From contig NZ_JACXZT010000001.1 of NCBI RefSeq assembly GCF_014779595.1, forward strand, positions 1 through 64,000: a stretch of DNA of 64,000 nt, written 5' to 3'. Both the position numbers and the translations under genes were made by a program. The DNA comes from Halomonas sp. ML-15 (GTDB taxonomy: Bacteria; Pseudomonadota; Gammaproteobacteria; Pseudomonadales; Halomonadaceae). Below are positions 45,593-54,181 of this stretch, piece after piece. How positions within the stretch are numbered: the stretch's first letter is position 1; every line of letters begins with the position of its first letter. The notes beneath the pieces are model-generated. The model worked only from the letters and a program-made list of their open reading frames with translations, had not been told where the DNA came from and ran no database searches.

Positions 45593-47302
45593 ATGGATAG
45601 CATCAATTCCCTCTTTCTGCTCAGCGGTTTTCTGATTGCCCTGAGTATTCTCGCCAGTCGACTCTCGTCGCTGTTCGGCTTGCCGTTGCTGATCATATTT
45701 CTCGGCCTGGGCATGCTCGCAGGTGAGCAGGGTGTGCTCGGCATACAGTTTGACGACTACTCCTTGGCATTTCTGATCGGCCATCTGGCACTGGCCATGA
45801 TTCTGCTTGACGGCGGGCTGCGCACGCGACTCAAGACGTTCCGCGTGGGGTTCAGGCCCGCGTTGTCGCTCGCAACGCTGGGGGTGTTCCTGACGAGCGG
45901 CATTGTCGGTGTAGTGGCGATGTGGGTGTTCGACTTGACGTTGACGCAGGGGTTGCTGGTGGGCGCGATAGTTGGCTCTACCGATGCCGCAGCGGTGTTC
46001 TCGATGCTCAGCGGCCGTGGCATCAATCTCAATGAGCGGGTTGGCGCCACGCTTGAGATCGAGTCGGGTACCAACGACCCGATGGCGATCTTTCTGACCA
46101 TCATGCTGGTCGAGCTGCTGGTGGGGGATATCGGCGGGGTTGGTGAGACACTGCTGTTCTTGATCGAACAGTTTGGCCTAGGGATGGCGATCGGTCTCGG
46201 CGGTGGCTGGCTAAGCGCCAAGCTGCTGCGCTCTGTCGATCTGGCGCCGGGTCTCTACTCGCTGCTGGCGCTGGCACTTGCCTTCTGCGTCTTCGGCGTC
46301 ACCAGTGTGCTGGGTGGCAGCGGTTTCCTGGCCATCTATCTGTGTGGGTTGATGATCGGTAATCGCCCGGGGCGCCACCTCAATTTCATCTTGCCGGTGC
46401 ATGACGGTCTGGCTTGGCTGAGCCAGATCGGTCTGTTCCTGGTGCTGGGTCTGCTGGTCACGCCTGGCGACTTGCTGGAGTACGCGCTGCCGGCGGCGCT
46501 GGTGGGGCTGGCGCTGATCTTCGTGGCGCGGCCTCTCGCCGTCCTGATATGCGTCAAGCCGTTCTTCAAGTTTCGCTGGCGTGAAATTGGCTTTATCTCC
46601 TGGGTCGGGCTGCGCGGTGCGGTCCCCATCGTGCTGGCGATCTTTCCGGTGATCGGCGGGGTGGAAAACGCGTCGCTCTATTTCAACGTGGCCTTCGCCG
46701 TGGTGCTGATGTCGCTGTTGATTCAGGGTGGCACGATTTCGCTGATGGCGCGCTGGATGAAAGTCGAGGTGCCGCTTGGCGTAACGCCCAATCGCCGCGG
46801 TCCACTCGGGGTGCTGCCGGAGAATGACTATGAGATGTTTGTCTATCAGGTCGACAATCAGGAGCTCGACGATGTGCCGATTCGTCTGCTGCGTTTTCCA
46901 TCCGGAGCCCTGATCTCTGCGCTGTTCAGGCAGCATGCCATGCTGCACCCCAAGGGCAGTACACGGTTGATAATGGGCGATGTGGTCTGTGTGATCGGTC
47001 GTACGGGGGACCTTCCGGCCCTCAACCGACTGTTCAACGGCGATGCCAAGCTCAAGCGAGAGCGGGCCTTCTTCGGGACCTTTACACTCGACGCCGACGC
47101 CCTGATGAGCGACGTGGCTGCGGCCTACGGCCTGACCCTCAGCCCCGGCGAGCAGGAGATGAGTCTTGGCGAGTTCGTGTCGTTGCGCGTCGGCGGGCAC
47201 CCGGTAGTCGGTGACGATGTCGGCTGGCACGGATTCCACTGGGTAGTGAGTGAGATGGAGGGTAATCGCATCACGAAAGTGGGCCTGCGTCTCTATCAGT
47301 GA
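45593..47302 (+). CDS. cvrA: Potassium/proton antiporter, CvrA/NhaP2 type
   Basis: 569 residues. The N-terminal about 390 form a CPA1 Na+/H+-exchanger domain with twelve or more hydrophobic segments, motif GSTDAAAVFSML, ion-binding residues in ESGTNDPMAIFL, and GLRGAVPIVLAIFP. A TrkA_C-like domain (about 405-485, VPIRLLRFPSGALISALFR) and a C-terminal CorC/HlyC-type domain follow, the NhaP2 architecture. It exchanges K+ for protons to adjust cytosolic K+, relevant under osmotic downshift or alkaline stress. ATG 45593 fits the family start MDSINSLFLLSGFLIALSI. Confidence 0.92.
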   Translation: MDSINSLFLLSGFLIALSILASRLSSLFGLPLLIIFLGLGMLAGEQGVLGIQFDDYSLAFLIGHLALAMILLDGGLRTRLKTFRVGFRPALSLATLGVFLTSGIVGVVAMWVFDLTLTQGLLVGAIVGSTDAAAVFSMLSGRGINLNERVGATLEIESGTNDPMAIFLTIMLVELLVGDIGGVGETLLFLIEQFGLGMAIGLGGGWLSAKLLRSVDLAPGLYSLLALALAFCVFGVTSVLGGSGFLAIYLCGLMIGNRPGRHLNFILPVHDGLAWLSQIGLFLVLGLLVTPGDLLEYALPAALVGLALIFVARPLAVLICVKPFFKFRWREIGFISWVGLRGAVPIVLAIFPVIGGVENASLYFNVAFAVVLMSLLIQGGTISLMARWMKVEVPLGVTPNRRGPLGVLPENDYEMFVYQVDNQELDDVPIRLLRFPSGALISALFRQHAMLHPKGSTRLIMGDVVCVIGRTGDLPALNRLFNGDAKLKRERAFFGTFTLDADALMSDVAAAYGLTLSPGEQEMSLGEFVSLRVGGHPVVGDDVGWHGFHWVVSEMEGNRITKVGLRLYQ

Positions 47303-47324
47303 CGGCGATATCGTGAACAAGCCC

Positions 47325-47352
47325 TTGACCTGCGGTGAGAAACTGGTAATAT
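47325..47352 (+). promoter_or_regulatory. tRNA promoter
   Basis: TTGACC (47325-47330) and TAATAT (47347-47352) are separated by 16 bases, with TGG just before the -10 (extended -10). The discriminator TCTGCGCC is GC-rich, which often marks stringent, growth-rate control. The first tRNA begins 15 bases after the -10. Confidence 0.7.
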
Positions 47353-47367
47353 TCTGCGCCGTGAGCC

Positions 47368-47457
47368 GGAGGGATGGCAGAGCGGTTGAATGCACCGGTC
47401 TTGAAAACCGGCAAGGGTGAAAGCCCTTCCAGGGTTCGAATCCCTGTCCCTCCGCCA
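47368..47457 (+). tRNA. tRNA-Ser (anticodon TGA)
   Basis: The 90-nt class II tRNA has a 7-bp acceptor stem GGAGGGA/TCCCTCC, anticodon stem CCGGT/ACCGG with loop CTTGAAA (anticodon TGA), a long variable arm around GGGTGAAAGCCC, T-loop GGTTCGAATCC, discriminator G and encoded CCA at 47455-47457. It reads UCN codons, mainly UCA. Confidence 0.97.
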
Positions 47458-47466
47458 CTCACTAAT

Positions 47467-47543
47467 CGGAGCGTGGCGCAGCTTGGTAGCGCGCTGCAAT
47501 GGGGTTGCAGAGGTCGCAGGTTCGAATCCTGTCGCTCCGACCA
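47467..47543 (+). tRNA. tRNA-Pro (anticodon GGG)
   Basis: 77 nt with acceptor stem CGGAGCG/CGCTCCG, anticodon stem CTGCA/TGCAG with loop ATGGGGT (anticodon GGG), T-arm CAGGTTCGAATCCTG, discriminator A and encoded CCA at 47541-47543. It follows tRNA-Ser by nine bases and shares its promoter and terminator. It reads CCC and CCU. Confidence 0.97.
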
Positions 47544-47557
47544 GATGGATTCAGATA

Positions 47558-47594
47558 AACCGCCACTTACGGGTCATGCCGAGTGGCGGTTTTT
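47558..47594 (+). terminator. Intrinsic terminator of the tRNA operon
   Basis: AACCGCCACT (47558-47567) pairs with AGTGGCGGTT (47582-47591), followed by a run of five T. It ends the tRNA transcript and, on the other strand, lies just beyond the stop of the small minus-strand membrane-protein gene. Confidence 0.88.
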
Positions 47595-47609
47595 CGTTGT
47601 GGGTGTGGG

Positions 47610-47765
47610 TCAGCGTGGCCCGCGGTGCCGGGTCAGATACAGTGCGCCTGCCAGGATCATCAGCGCCAGGCCGACGAAGGCCACCGGGTTGTAGGCGGCC
47701 CAGCCGTAAAGCCCCAGCAGGGTGCCAATTGCCAGTATCACCCAGCGTGTCGTCTTGACGGTCAT
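47610..47765 (-). CDS. Small two-helix membrane protein, 51 residues
   Basis: The reading frame starts at ATG 47765, preceded by AAGGAGAC at ideal distance, and ends at TGA 47610-47612 just past the tRNA terminator. It has a short basic start (MTVKTTR), a first hydrophobic segment (WVILAIGTLLGLYGWAAYN), a tight turn at NPVAF, a second segment (VGLALMILAGALYLT) and a basic end RHRGPR, so both termini should be cytosolic. It is not recognised as a named family. The strong ribosome-binding site and coherent topology argue that it is real. Confidence 0.75.
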   Translation of the reverse strand: MTVKTTRWVILAIGTLLGLYGWAAYNPVAFVGLALMILAGALYLTRHRGPR

Positions 47766-47930
47766 CGTGTCTCCTTGGTGGGTATTCTCGGTTGGGCTTG
47801 GAAAACCGCTCTACGCGGTTATCACTCGTCTATGCTGCATGTTGCATGTCGGGCGCCTGCTTTTCCATCGCTCGATAGGTGGGATGCCGTGGGCGCTTGG
47901 GCTCACGGTTCTGTTTTCGCAGGGGGTGTC

Positions 47931-48296
47931 ATGCCGTTGATCGTAGGAATGAGTCTACTGCTGGGCTGTCAATTTCTTGGCGAGTCCCTCGCCAGGGGAC
48001 TGGCGATGCCGATACCTGGTCCGGTGCTGGGCATGCTGATCCTGCTGCTGGCATTGATGATTCATGGCCGTGTCCCCAGCGCACTGCGCAAGACCGGTGA
48101 GGGGCTGCTGCGCTATCTGACGCTGCTGTTCGTGCCCGCTGGGGTTGGGATGATGGTGCATGGTCGATTGATCATGGCCGATCTATGGGTGATTGGCGTG
48201 ACCCTGGTGGTGTCCACTGCGGTGACCCTTGCAGTGACTGCCAAGGTCATGAGCTGGCTCAACCAGCGTCGACTAAGGGCAGGGGGCAGTGCATGA
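47931..48296 (+). CDS. lrgA: CidA/LrgA family holin-like protein
   Basis: 121 residues with four hydrophobic segments. CidA/LrgA pattern: LLGCQFLGESLARGLAMPIPGPVLGMLILLLAL near the start and RYLTLLFVPAGVGMMVHG. Together with LrgB it forms an inner-membrane system tied to murein hydrolase activity, overflow metabolism and, in some species, pyruvate uptake. AGGGGG precedes ATG 47931. Its TGA overlaps the lrgB start as ATGA. No LytSR-type two-component genes or LysR regulator lie beside it. Confidence 0.9.
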   Translation: MPLIVGMSLLLGCQFLGESLARGLAMPIPGPVLGMLILLLALMIHGRVPSALRKTGEGLLRYLTLLFVPAGVGMMVHGRLIMADLWVIGVTLVVSTAVTLAVTAKVMSWLNQRRLRAGGSA

Positions 48297-49021
48297 CCGT
48301 TGTCGCCCTGGATCAGCTGTGGGTCTACCTCTACGGTCATCCGCTGCTGTCATTGTTGGCGACACTGGTGGCCTTTATCGTTGCCACGCGCCTCAATCGC
48401 CTGCTGGGGGGAACGCCGTTACTGCATCCGGTGATTCTGAGCATTGCACTGCTGATTGCGTTTCTGCTGCTGACGGGGATCGATTACCCGTCCTACTTCG
48501 AGGGTGCTCAGTTCATCCATTTTCTGCTGGGGCCCGCCACGGTAGCACTGGCTATCCCGCTATACGACCATCGCGAGCGGGTGCGGGCGATGCTGGTGCC
48601 GATCGTACTGGCCTGCTGCGCGGGCATCGTCACGGCGGTGGGGTCGACGATCGGCCTTGCGGCATTGATGGGGGCAGCGCCCGAGACGCTGCTGAGCCTG
48701 GCGCCTCGCTCAGTGACCTCGCCGATTGCCATGGGAATCGCCGAACAGGTTGGCGGCATCCCCTCGCTGACGGCTGGACTGGTGCTGCTGACCGGGTCGG
48801 TGGGCTGCGCCCTGGGGCCGTGGGTCTTTCGTCTCATGAGTATTGAAGACCCCAGTGTCCAGGGCTTTACCATGGGGCTTGCCGCCCACGGCTTCGGCAC
48901 CGCACACTGCTTTGCATCGATGGGGGCCATGGCGGGGGCCTTCGCCGGCCTGGCGATGGCCCTCACGGGGCTGCTGACGGCGTTTCTTCTGCCGCTGATG
49001 ACGACGCTGCTGGGCGTGTAG
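48293..49021 (+). CDS. lrgB: LrgB family membrane protein
   Basis: 242 residues with six or seven hydrophobic segments and the diagnostic LrgB blocks LGPATVALAIPLYDHRE, LAPRSVTSPIAMGIAEQVGG and GLAAHGFGTAHCFASMGAMAGAFAGLAMALTGLLTA. It is translationally coupled to lrgA through an ATGA overlap and acts with it in the membrane. It ends nine bases before the stop of a convergent small gene. Confidence 0.92.
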   Translation: MTVVALDQLWVYLYGHPLLSLLATLVAFIVATRLNRLLGGTPLLHPVILSIALLIAFLLLTGIDYPSYFEGAQFIHFLLGPATVALAIPLYDHRERVRAMLVPIVLACCAGIVTAVGSTIGLAALMGAAPETLLSLAPRSVTSPIAMGIAEQVGGIPSLTAGLVLLTGSVGCALGPWVFRLMSIEDPSVQGFTMGLAAHGFGTAHCFASMGAMAGAFAGLAMALTGLLTAFLLPLMTTLLGV

Positions 49022-49029
49022 CGCTTGGC

Positions 49030-49374
49030 TCAGAGCTCTTCCCAGAGCTGTTGCCGGAAGTCATGTGAGAGTTCGCTGACCTTGTTCAAGCGTGCCAGGC
49101 TGGCCTCTGTGACATCGTTCATGATGTCCTGGTAACAGTCGTTCAAGGGGTTTTTGCCCGCCAGTCGATCAGGATCCAGGAGGCATTCGTTGATGCGCAG
49201 GTTGGCGTCGAGGCAAGCGAGCATGAAGGCCGCCTCGCTCTCGATTATCTGGTCCATGGTCTTGAGCCACTGCAGCTGCAGGCGAGCAGCCGGTGCGCCG
49301 GCTTCCTGCCACTGTGCCAGCCACAGTTGGGTCAGTGGCGTGAGTGATGACATGGTGTAAGGGGTCTGGGACAT
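49030..49374 (-). CDS. Small helical protein of unknown function
   Basis: 114 residues, no signal peptide and no membrane span. It is predicted to be mostly helical with amphipathic patterning (LTQLWLAQWQEAGAPAARLQLQWLKTMDQIIESEAAFMLACLDANLRINECL), somewhat phasin-like, but no family was recognised. GGGAGG sits seven bases before ATG 49374, supporting that start over the ATG seven codons downstream. It is divergent from the DUF2970 gene. Confidence 0.65.
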   Translation of the reverse strand: MSQTPYTMSSLTPLTQLWLAQWQEAGAPAARLQLQWLKTMDQIIESEAAFMLACLDANLRINECLLDPDRLAGKNPLNDCYQDIMNDVTEASLARLNKVSELSHDFRQQLWEEL

Positions 49375-49510
49375 CTCGGCCTCCCGGCGCTAGGGGTATC
49401 CTTTCCAGTGTAGCTGGCCAGGAGTTGGCGGCGAGACCCATATGCTGCATCGCGCCAATTTGCTGATGCAGGTCAAGTTCGACATCATACTTTAGTCGTG
49501 AGGAGTGCCT

Positions 49511-49684
49511 ATGTGGGGAGTCATCAAATCGGTGCTGGCCGCATTTTTCGGCGTCCAGAATGAGCGTCAGCGCAAGCACGATTTCGAGCATGGAAAGCCG
49601 GGAGCCTTTATTCTGGTGGGCTTGCTGATGGGGGCGGTGTTCGTGGTGGTGATTGCGACACTCGCCATCTACCTTGCCGGCTGA
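49511..49684 (+). CDS. DUF2970 family small membrane protein
   Basis: 57 residues. The N-terminal pattern WGVIKSVLAAFFGVQNERQR-KHDFEHGKP is the DUF2970 signature, followed by one membrane helix (about 32-56). GAGGAG at 49500-49505 precedes ATG 49511. DUF2970 genes are commonly found within or next to aa3 cytochrome oxidase loci in gammaproteobacteria, and the cta operon begins 136 bases downstream, so a minor role in oxidase assembly or stability is likely but unproven. Confidence 0.85.
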   Translation: MWGVIKSVLAAFFGVQNERQRKHDFEHGKPGAFILVGLLMGAVFVVVIATLAIYLAG

Positions 49685-49820
49685 AGGCGGTGGCGGTAGT
49701 CAGCGTTGAGGGCCGGGGGTTGCCTTTCGAAGGCGGATGCTCTTCTATACCGTCAAGACACGCCTAATATTGCACGACGGTTGCGCCGCCGCTACGAGCA
49801 AAAACAACGAGGAGGAGCCA

Positions 49821-50936
49821 ATGCGCAAGACGCTCGCATTGATGACGGGTGGGGGAACGCTTATGGGCGCTGCCTCGCTGGCCCACGCCAATGGCTGGAA
49901 CATGCCCGTCGGTGTAACCGATCTCAGCGCCGAGATCTATACACTGCACATGACGATCTTCTGGATCTGTGTGGTGATTGGTCTGGTGGTGTTCGGTGTG
50001 ATGTTCTACTCGCTGTTTAAGTTCCGCCGCTCGAAAGGCGCCAAGTCAGCGAATTTCCACGAGAACACCACCGTGGAAGTGATCTGGACGGCGGTGCCGC
50101 TGCTGATTCTGGTCGGCATGGCGGTGCCAGCTACCGCGACGCTGCAGAAGATGTACGATGCCTCCGACGCCGAACTCGACGTGATGATCACTGGCCAGCA
50201 GTGGCGGTGGCGCTACGAGTATCTGGGCGAAGATGTTGCCTTCAACTCCAACATGAGTACTCCGCGCGCCCAGATCACCGGCGAGGAGGAGCGCGGCGAG
50301 CACTATTTGCTGGAGGTCGACGAGCCGCTGGTGCTGCCGATCAATCGTAAGGTGCGCTTTCTGCTGACTGCCGACGATGTCATCCACTCCTGGTGGGTGC
50401 CGGATTTCGCCGTCAAGCAGGATACCATCCCCGGGTTCATCAACGAGAACTGGGTGCGCATCAACGAGCCGGGTATCTATCGCGGCCAGTGTGCTGAGCT
50501 ATGTGGCATGGACCACGGCTTCATGCCGATCGTGGTTCACGCCATGGAAGAGGACGAGTTCGACGACTGGCTGGCTGAGCGCAAGGAGGCCGCCGAAGCT
50601 GAAGCCATGGGTGTCGATCGCGAGTGGGAGATGGATGAGCTGATGGAGCGTGGTGAGCAGGTCTACGGCTCGATCTGCGCCTCCTGTCACCAGGTCGATG
50701 GTGGCGGTTCGCCGCCGGCTTTCCCGGAGCTGGCCGGCAACCAGGAACTGATCGATGACGTTGACTGGCACATTGATGTGGTGCTCAACGGCGTGTCGGG
50801 CACGGCGATGCCGGCATTCCGCAGCAACCTCAACCCGGTCGAGCTGGCGGCAGTAGTGACCTATAGCCGTAATGCCTGGGGCAACGATACCGGCGACGCG
50901 GTGCAGCCCGCGGAGATCGTCGAGCTGCTCGAATAG
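49821..50936 (+). CDS. coxB: Cytochrome c oxidase subunit II with fused cytochrome c domain
   Basis: 371 residues. A signal peptide (to about A23) and two membrane helices (about 43-65 and 88-107) precede the cupredoxin domain, whose CuA ligands are H189, C224, E226, C228, H232 and M235 (GQCAELCGMDHGFMP). A C-terminal cytochrome c domain follows with heme motif C286-ASC-H290 and distal Met in GTAMPAF. Electrons enter at CuA and pass to subunit I. GAGGAGG lies before ATG 49821. It is the first gene of the cta operon. Confidence 0.95.
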   Translation: MRKTLALMTGGGTLMGAASLAHANGWNMPVGVTDLSAEIYTLHMTIFWICVVIGLVVFGVMFYSLFKFRRSKGAKSANFHENTTVEVIWTAVPLLILVGMAVPATATLQKMYDASDAELDVMITGQQWRWRYEYLGEDVAFNSNMSTPRAQITGEEERGEHYLLEVDEPLVLPINRKVRFLLTADDVIHSWWVPDFAVKQDTIPGFINENWVRINEPGIYRGQCAELCGMDHGFMPIVVHAMEEDEFDDWLAERKEAAEAEAMGVDREWEMDELMERGEQVYGSICASCHQVDGGGSPPAFPELAGNQELIDDVDWHIDVVLNGVSGTAMPAFRSNLNPVELAAVVTYSRNAWGNDTGDAVQPAEIVELLE

Positions 50937-50990
50937 ACGATCACCCTGAAACGTCTCTCTGCCACATGACAACGATATCGGAGATGTGCG

Positions 50991-52637
50991 ATGGCTCCCA
51001 AATTGCCGCCCCATCACAGTTTGCAACACTCGAGCACGACCGCCGCAGCCGGCGGTCAGGTGCACGACGATCATGATCACCACCCCCAGCCGCGCGGCAT
51101 CATGCGCTGGCTGCTGACCACCAATCACAAGGAGATCGGTAGTCTCTACCTGATCTTCTCGCTGATCATGTTCTTCATCGGCGGGATCTTCGCGCTGGTG
51201 GTGCGCGCCGAGCTGTTCCAGCCGGGGTTGAATCTGATCAATCCCGAGTTTTTCAACCAGATGACCACCATGCACGGCCTGATCATGGTCTTCGCGGCGG
51301 TCATGCCGGCCTTCACCGGGCTCGCCAACTGGATGATCCCGTTGCAGATCGGGGCGCCTGACATGGCACTGCCGCGGCTCAACAACTTCAGTTTCTGGCT
51401 GCTGCCGGTGGCCTTTATCCTGTTGTTGTCGACCCTGCTGATGCCGGGCGGTGGGCCCAACTTTGGCTGGACGTTCTACGCCCCGCTGTCGACCACCTAC
51501 GCGCCACCGTCGACCACCTTCTTTATCCTCTCGCTGCACATCGCCGGGGTCAGCTCGATCCTCGGTGCGATCAACATCGTTGCCACCATCCTCAACATGC
51601 GTGCTCCGGGCATGCGCATGATGGACATGCCGATGTTCGTGTGGACCTGGCTCATCACCGCCTTCCTGCTGATTGCGGTGATGCCGGTGCTGGCCGGGGT
51701 GATCACCATGATGCTGATGGACATTAATTTCGGCACCAGCTTCTTCGATGCCGCGGGTGGCGGTGATCCAGTGCTGTTCCAGCACCTGTTCTGGTTCTTC
51801 GGGCACCCCGAGGTCTATATCATGATCCTGCCGGCCTTCGGTATTGTCTCGGCGATCATTCCGACCTTTGCCCGCAAGCGTCTGTTCGGTTACGCCTCGA
51901 TGGTCTACGCCACGGCGTCGATTGCTGTCCTGTCGTTCCTGGTCTGGGCGCACCACATGTTCGTGGTGGGGCTGCCGCTGGCCGCCACGCTCTTCTTCAT
52001 GTACACCACCATGCTGATTTCGGTGCCCACCGGGGTGAAGGTGTTCAACTGGATCACCACGCTGTTCCGCGGATCGATTACCTTCGAGGTACCGATGCTG
52101 TTTGCGCTGGCGTTCGTGGTGCTATTCACGATCGGCGGCTTCTCAGGACTGATGCTGGCCATCGCGCCGGCCGACTTCCAGTACCACGATACCTACTTCG
52201 TGGTGGCGCACTTCCACTACGTGCTGGTGCCCGGGGCGGTGTTCTCGATCATGGCGGCGGTCTACTACTGGCTGCCCAAGTGGACGGGCTACTATCCCAG
52301 CGAGATTCTCGGTAAATGGCACTTCTGGCTGTCGGTGATCGGTGTCAACCTGACCTTCTTCCCCATGCACTTCTCGGGACTGGCCGGTATGCCGCGGCGG
52401 ATCCCGGACTATGCGCTGCAGTTTGCCGACTTCAATCTGATCTCGAGCCTTGGCGCATTCCTGTTCGGTTTCTCGCAGCTGATCTTCGTGTGGGTGATCA
52501 TCAAGTGCGTGCGTGGTGGCGTCAAGGCCCCGGCCAAGGCGTGGGAAGGTGCGGAAGATCTCGAGTGGACCGTTCCCAGCCCGGCACCGCTGCACACCTT
52601 CGAAACGCCGCCGGACTTCAAACCGGTCCAGCACTAA
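50991..52637 (+). CDS. ctaD: Cytochrome c oxidase subunit I (aa3 type)
   Basis: 548 residues, twelve membrane helices. Heme and CuB ligands are visible: TMHGLIM (low-spin heme a), FFGHPEVYIMILPAFG with the cross-linked His-Tyr pair, WAHHMFVVG (CuB histidines) and HFHYVLVPGAVFS (heme a3 and heme a). The N-terminal His-rich segment HDDHDHHPQPRG is characteristic of pseudomonad-type homologues. It reduces oxygen to water while pumping protons. GGAGATG precedes ATG 50991. Confidence 0.96.
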   Translation: MAPKLPPHHSLQHSSTTAAAGGQVHDDHDHHPQPRGIMRWLLTTNHKEIGSLYLIFSLIMFFIGGIFALVVRAELFQPGLNLINPEFFNQMTTMHGLIMVFAAVMPAFTGLANWMIPLQIGAPDMALPRLNNFSFWLLPVAFILLLSTLLMPGGGPNFGWTFYAPLSTTYAPPSTTFFILSLHIAGVSSILGAINIVATILNMRAPGMRMMDMPMFVWTWLITAFLLIAVMPVLAGVITMMLMDINFGTSFFDAAGGGDPVLFQHLFWFFGHPEVYIMILPAFGIVSAIIPTFARKRLFGYASMVYATASIAVLSFLVWAHHMFVVGLPLAATLFFMYTTMLISVPTGVKVFNWITTLFRGSITFEVPMLFALAFVVLFTIGGFSGLMLAIAPADFQYHDTYFVVAHFHYVLVPGAVFSIMAAVYYWLPKWTGYYPSEILGKWHFWLSVIGVNLTFFPMHFSGLAGMPRRIPDYALQFADFNLISSLGAFLFGFSQLIFVWVIIKCVRGGVKAPAKAWEGAEDLEWTVPSPAPLHTFETPPDFKPVQH

Positions 52638-52650
52638 GTACCTGACGCCG

Positions 52651-52672
52651 CCTGCCGACAGCCGTCGGCAGG
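52651..52672 (+). other. 9-bp hairpin between ctaD and ctaG
   Basis: CCTGCCGAC and GTCGGCAGG form a perfect stem with loop AGCC, 13 bases after the ctaD stop. No T-run follows, so it is unlikely to stop transcription completely. It may mark a processing or stability boundary that sets more structural subunit than assembly factor. Confidence 0.55.
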
Positions 52673-52688
52673 CATGAGGAGAGTCGGC

Positions 52689-53258
52689 ATGATGAATCCA
52701 GTTCAACGCACCGTTTTTCGTAGCGTACTGGTACTGATCGCAATGTTCGCCTTCGCCTTCGCTCTGGTGCCGCTCTATGACGTCTTCTGTCGGATTACCG
52801 GGGTCAATGGCAAGGTCGATGAGCGCGCCCAGACACTGATCAGTGAAGAAGTCGATGAGTCGCGCTATGTGACGGTGCAATTCATCACCCGTTCAGGATC
52901 CGGATTGCCATGGATTCTCGACGTGGAGCAGCACCAGGTGAGGGTCAACCCTGGCCAGCCAACCGAGATCAATTTCGCCTTCACCAATCAGAGCGGTAGC
53001 GTGCAGTCGGGGCGGGCGGTGCCCAGTGTCTCGCCCTCTCAGGCGTCTCGTTATCTGCGCAAGGTGAACTGTTTCTGCTTCGACGAGCAGCGGCTGCAGG
53101 CCGGTGAACGCATCGAGATGCCGCTGGTGTTCCAGCTGACCCGCGATTTGCCGAAGGACATCAATACTGTGACGTTGGTGTATACGCTGTACCCCGTGGC
53201 CGAAGAAAAAGCACAACTACAGGCGCAGGCAGCGCCGGGATCAGGAGGTGATGCATGA
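52689..53258 (+). CDS. ctaG: Cytochrome c oxidase copper chaperone (Cox11/CtaG)
   Basis: 189 residues. A single N-terminal membrane helix (about 8-29) ends in VPLYDVFCRITG with the conserved cysteine, followed by a periplasmic immunoglobulin-like domain containing the copper-binding VNCFCF motif. It inserts CuB into subunit I. AGGAGAG precedes ATG 52689; the second ATG next to it is also possible. Its TGA overlaps the ctaE start as ATGA. Confidence 0.94.
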   Translation: MMNPVQRTVFRSVLVLIAMFAFAFALVPLYDVFCRITGVNGKVDERAQTLISEEVDESRYVTVQFITRSGSGLPWILDVEQHQVRVNPGQPTEINFAFTNQSGSVQSGRAVPSVSPSQASRYLRKVNCFCFDEQRLQAGERIEMPLVFQLTRDLPKDINTVTLVYTLYPVAEEKAQLQAQAAPGSGGDA

Positions 53259-54115
53259 GTGGTGGCAGCTACTATGTTCCTGCAACCAGCAAATGGCCGG
53301 TGCTGGGGTCGCTGGCGCTAGGGGTAATGATGATCGGCGCCGGCATGGCGCTGGTACATGGCAATGGCACTATCGTCATGTCGCTGGGGTTGATCGGGGT
53401 GCTGACAGTGATGGCGCTGTGGTTCCGCGATGTCGTGATGGAGTCCCGGCAGGGGCTGTATGACGCCCAGATGGATCGTTCCTTCCGCCAGGGCATGGCC
53501 TGGTTCATCTTCTCTGAGGTGATGTTTTTTGCCGCCTTCTTCGGGGCGCTGTTCTATATCCGTGTGTTCGCCTTGCCGTGGTTGGACGGCGAGGGTGCCA
53601 AAGGCGTTGCAGCGCTGCTGTGGCCCGATTTTTCGGCCACCTGGCCGCTGATGAGCCCCCCTGATCCGAGCATCAGTGGCCCGCGGGAGGTGATGAATCC
53701 GTGGCAGCTGCCGCTGGTCAATACGTTGATTCTGGTGGCCTCCAGTATCACTCTGACGATCGCCCATGAGGGATTGAAGGAGGGGAATCGTGCTGCCTGC
53801 CGCAACTGGCTGATTGCCACTCTGCTGCTGGGGTTCGTGTTCGTGATCATCCAGGGCGTAGAGTACTATCAGGCGGTAACCCATTATGGAATCACGCTGC
53901 AGGCGGGCGTCTACGGTGCCACCTTCTTCATGCTGACGGGGTTCCATGGCCTGCATGTGATCATCGGTGTAACGATACTGGCGGTGATGTTCGTAAGGAT
54001 TCAGCGTGGGCATTTCGGTGGCCATGACCACTTCGGTTTCGAGGCGTCGTGCTGGTATTGGCACTTCGTTGACGTGGTATGGATCGGGCTGTTCCTGTTC
54101 GTCTACGTGTTCTGA
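53255..54115 (+). CDS. ctaE: Cytochrome c oxidase subunit III
   Basis: 286 residues with seven membrane helices. Family features are WFIFSEVMFFAAFFGALFYIR near residue 87 and HGLHVIIGVTILAVMFVRIQRGHF, then the terminal FEASCWYWHFVDVVWIGLFLFVYVF. It has no redox cofactor and stabilises proton uptake by subunit I. The gene starts within the end of ctaG, ensuring coupled translation. Confidence 0.95.
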   Translation: MSGGSYYVPATSKWPVLGSLALGVMMIGAGMALVHGNGTIVMSLGLIGVLTVMALWFRDVVMESRQGLYDAQMDRSFRQGMAWFIFSEVMFFAAFFGALFYIRVFALPWLDGEGAKGVAALLWPDFSATWPLMSPPDPSISGPREVMNPWQLPLVNTLILVASSITLTIAHEGLKEGNRAACRNWLIATLLLGFVFVIIQGVEYYQAVTHYGITLQAGVYGATFFMLTGFHGLHVIIGVTILAVMFVRIQRGHFGGHDHFGFEASCWYWHFVDVVWIGLFLFVYVF

Positions 54116-54137
54116 ATAACGCCGACATCCGTTACTG

Positions 54138-54160
54138 GGCCCGGCACTTGCTGCCGGGCC
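54138..54160. terminator. Weak bidirectional terminator hairpin after ctaE
   Basis: GGCCCGGCA pairs with TGCCGGGCC around loop CTTGC. Only TTC follows on the plus strand, so termination would be partial. It lies between ctaE and the convergent DUF2909 gene. Confidence 0.5.
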
Positions 54161-54181
54161 TTCGCGTGATGGGGGCGGCGT

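Noticed and set aside
46211-47458. 415-codon minus-strand frame over cvrA and tRNA-Ser
   Set aside because: It runs across a tRNA gene and the antisense of a conserved transporter; the protein is Gln/His/Arg-rich with no domain.
49742-49770. Promoter for coxB at TAATAT 49765-49770
   Set aside because: The -10 is good but no acceptable -35 is present at the right distance, so it was not listed as a feature.
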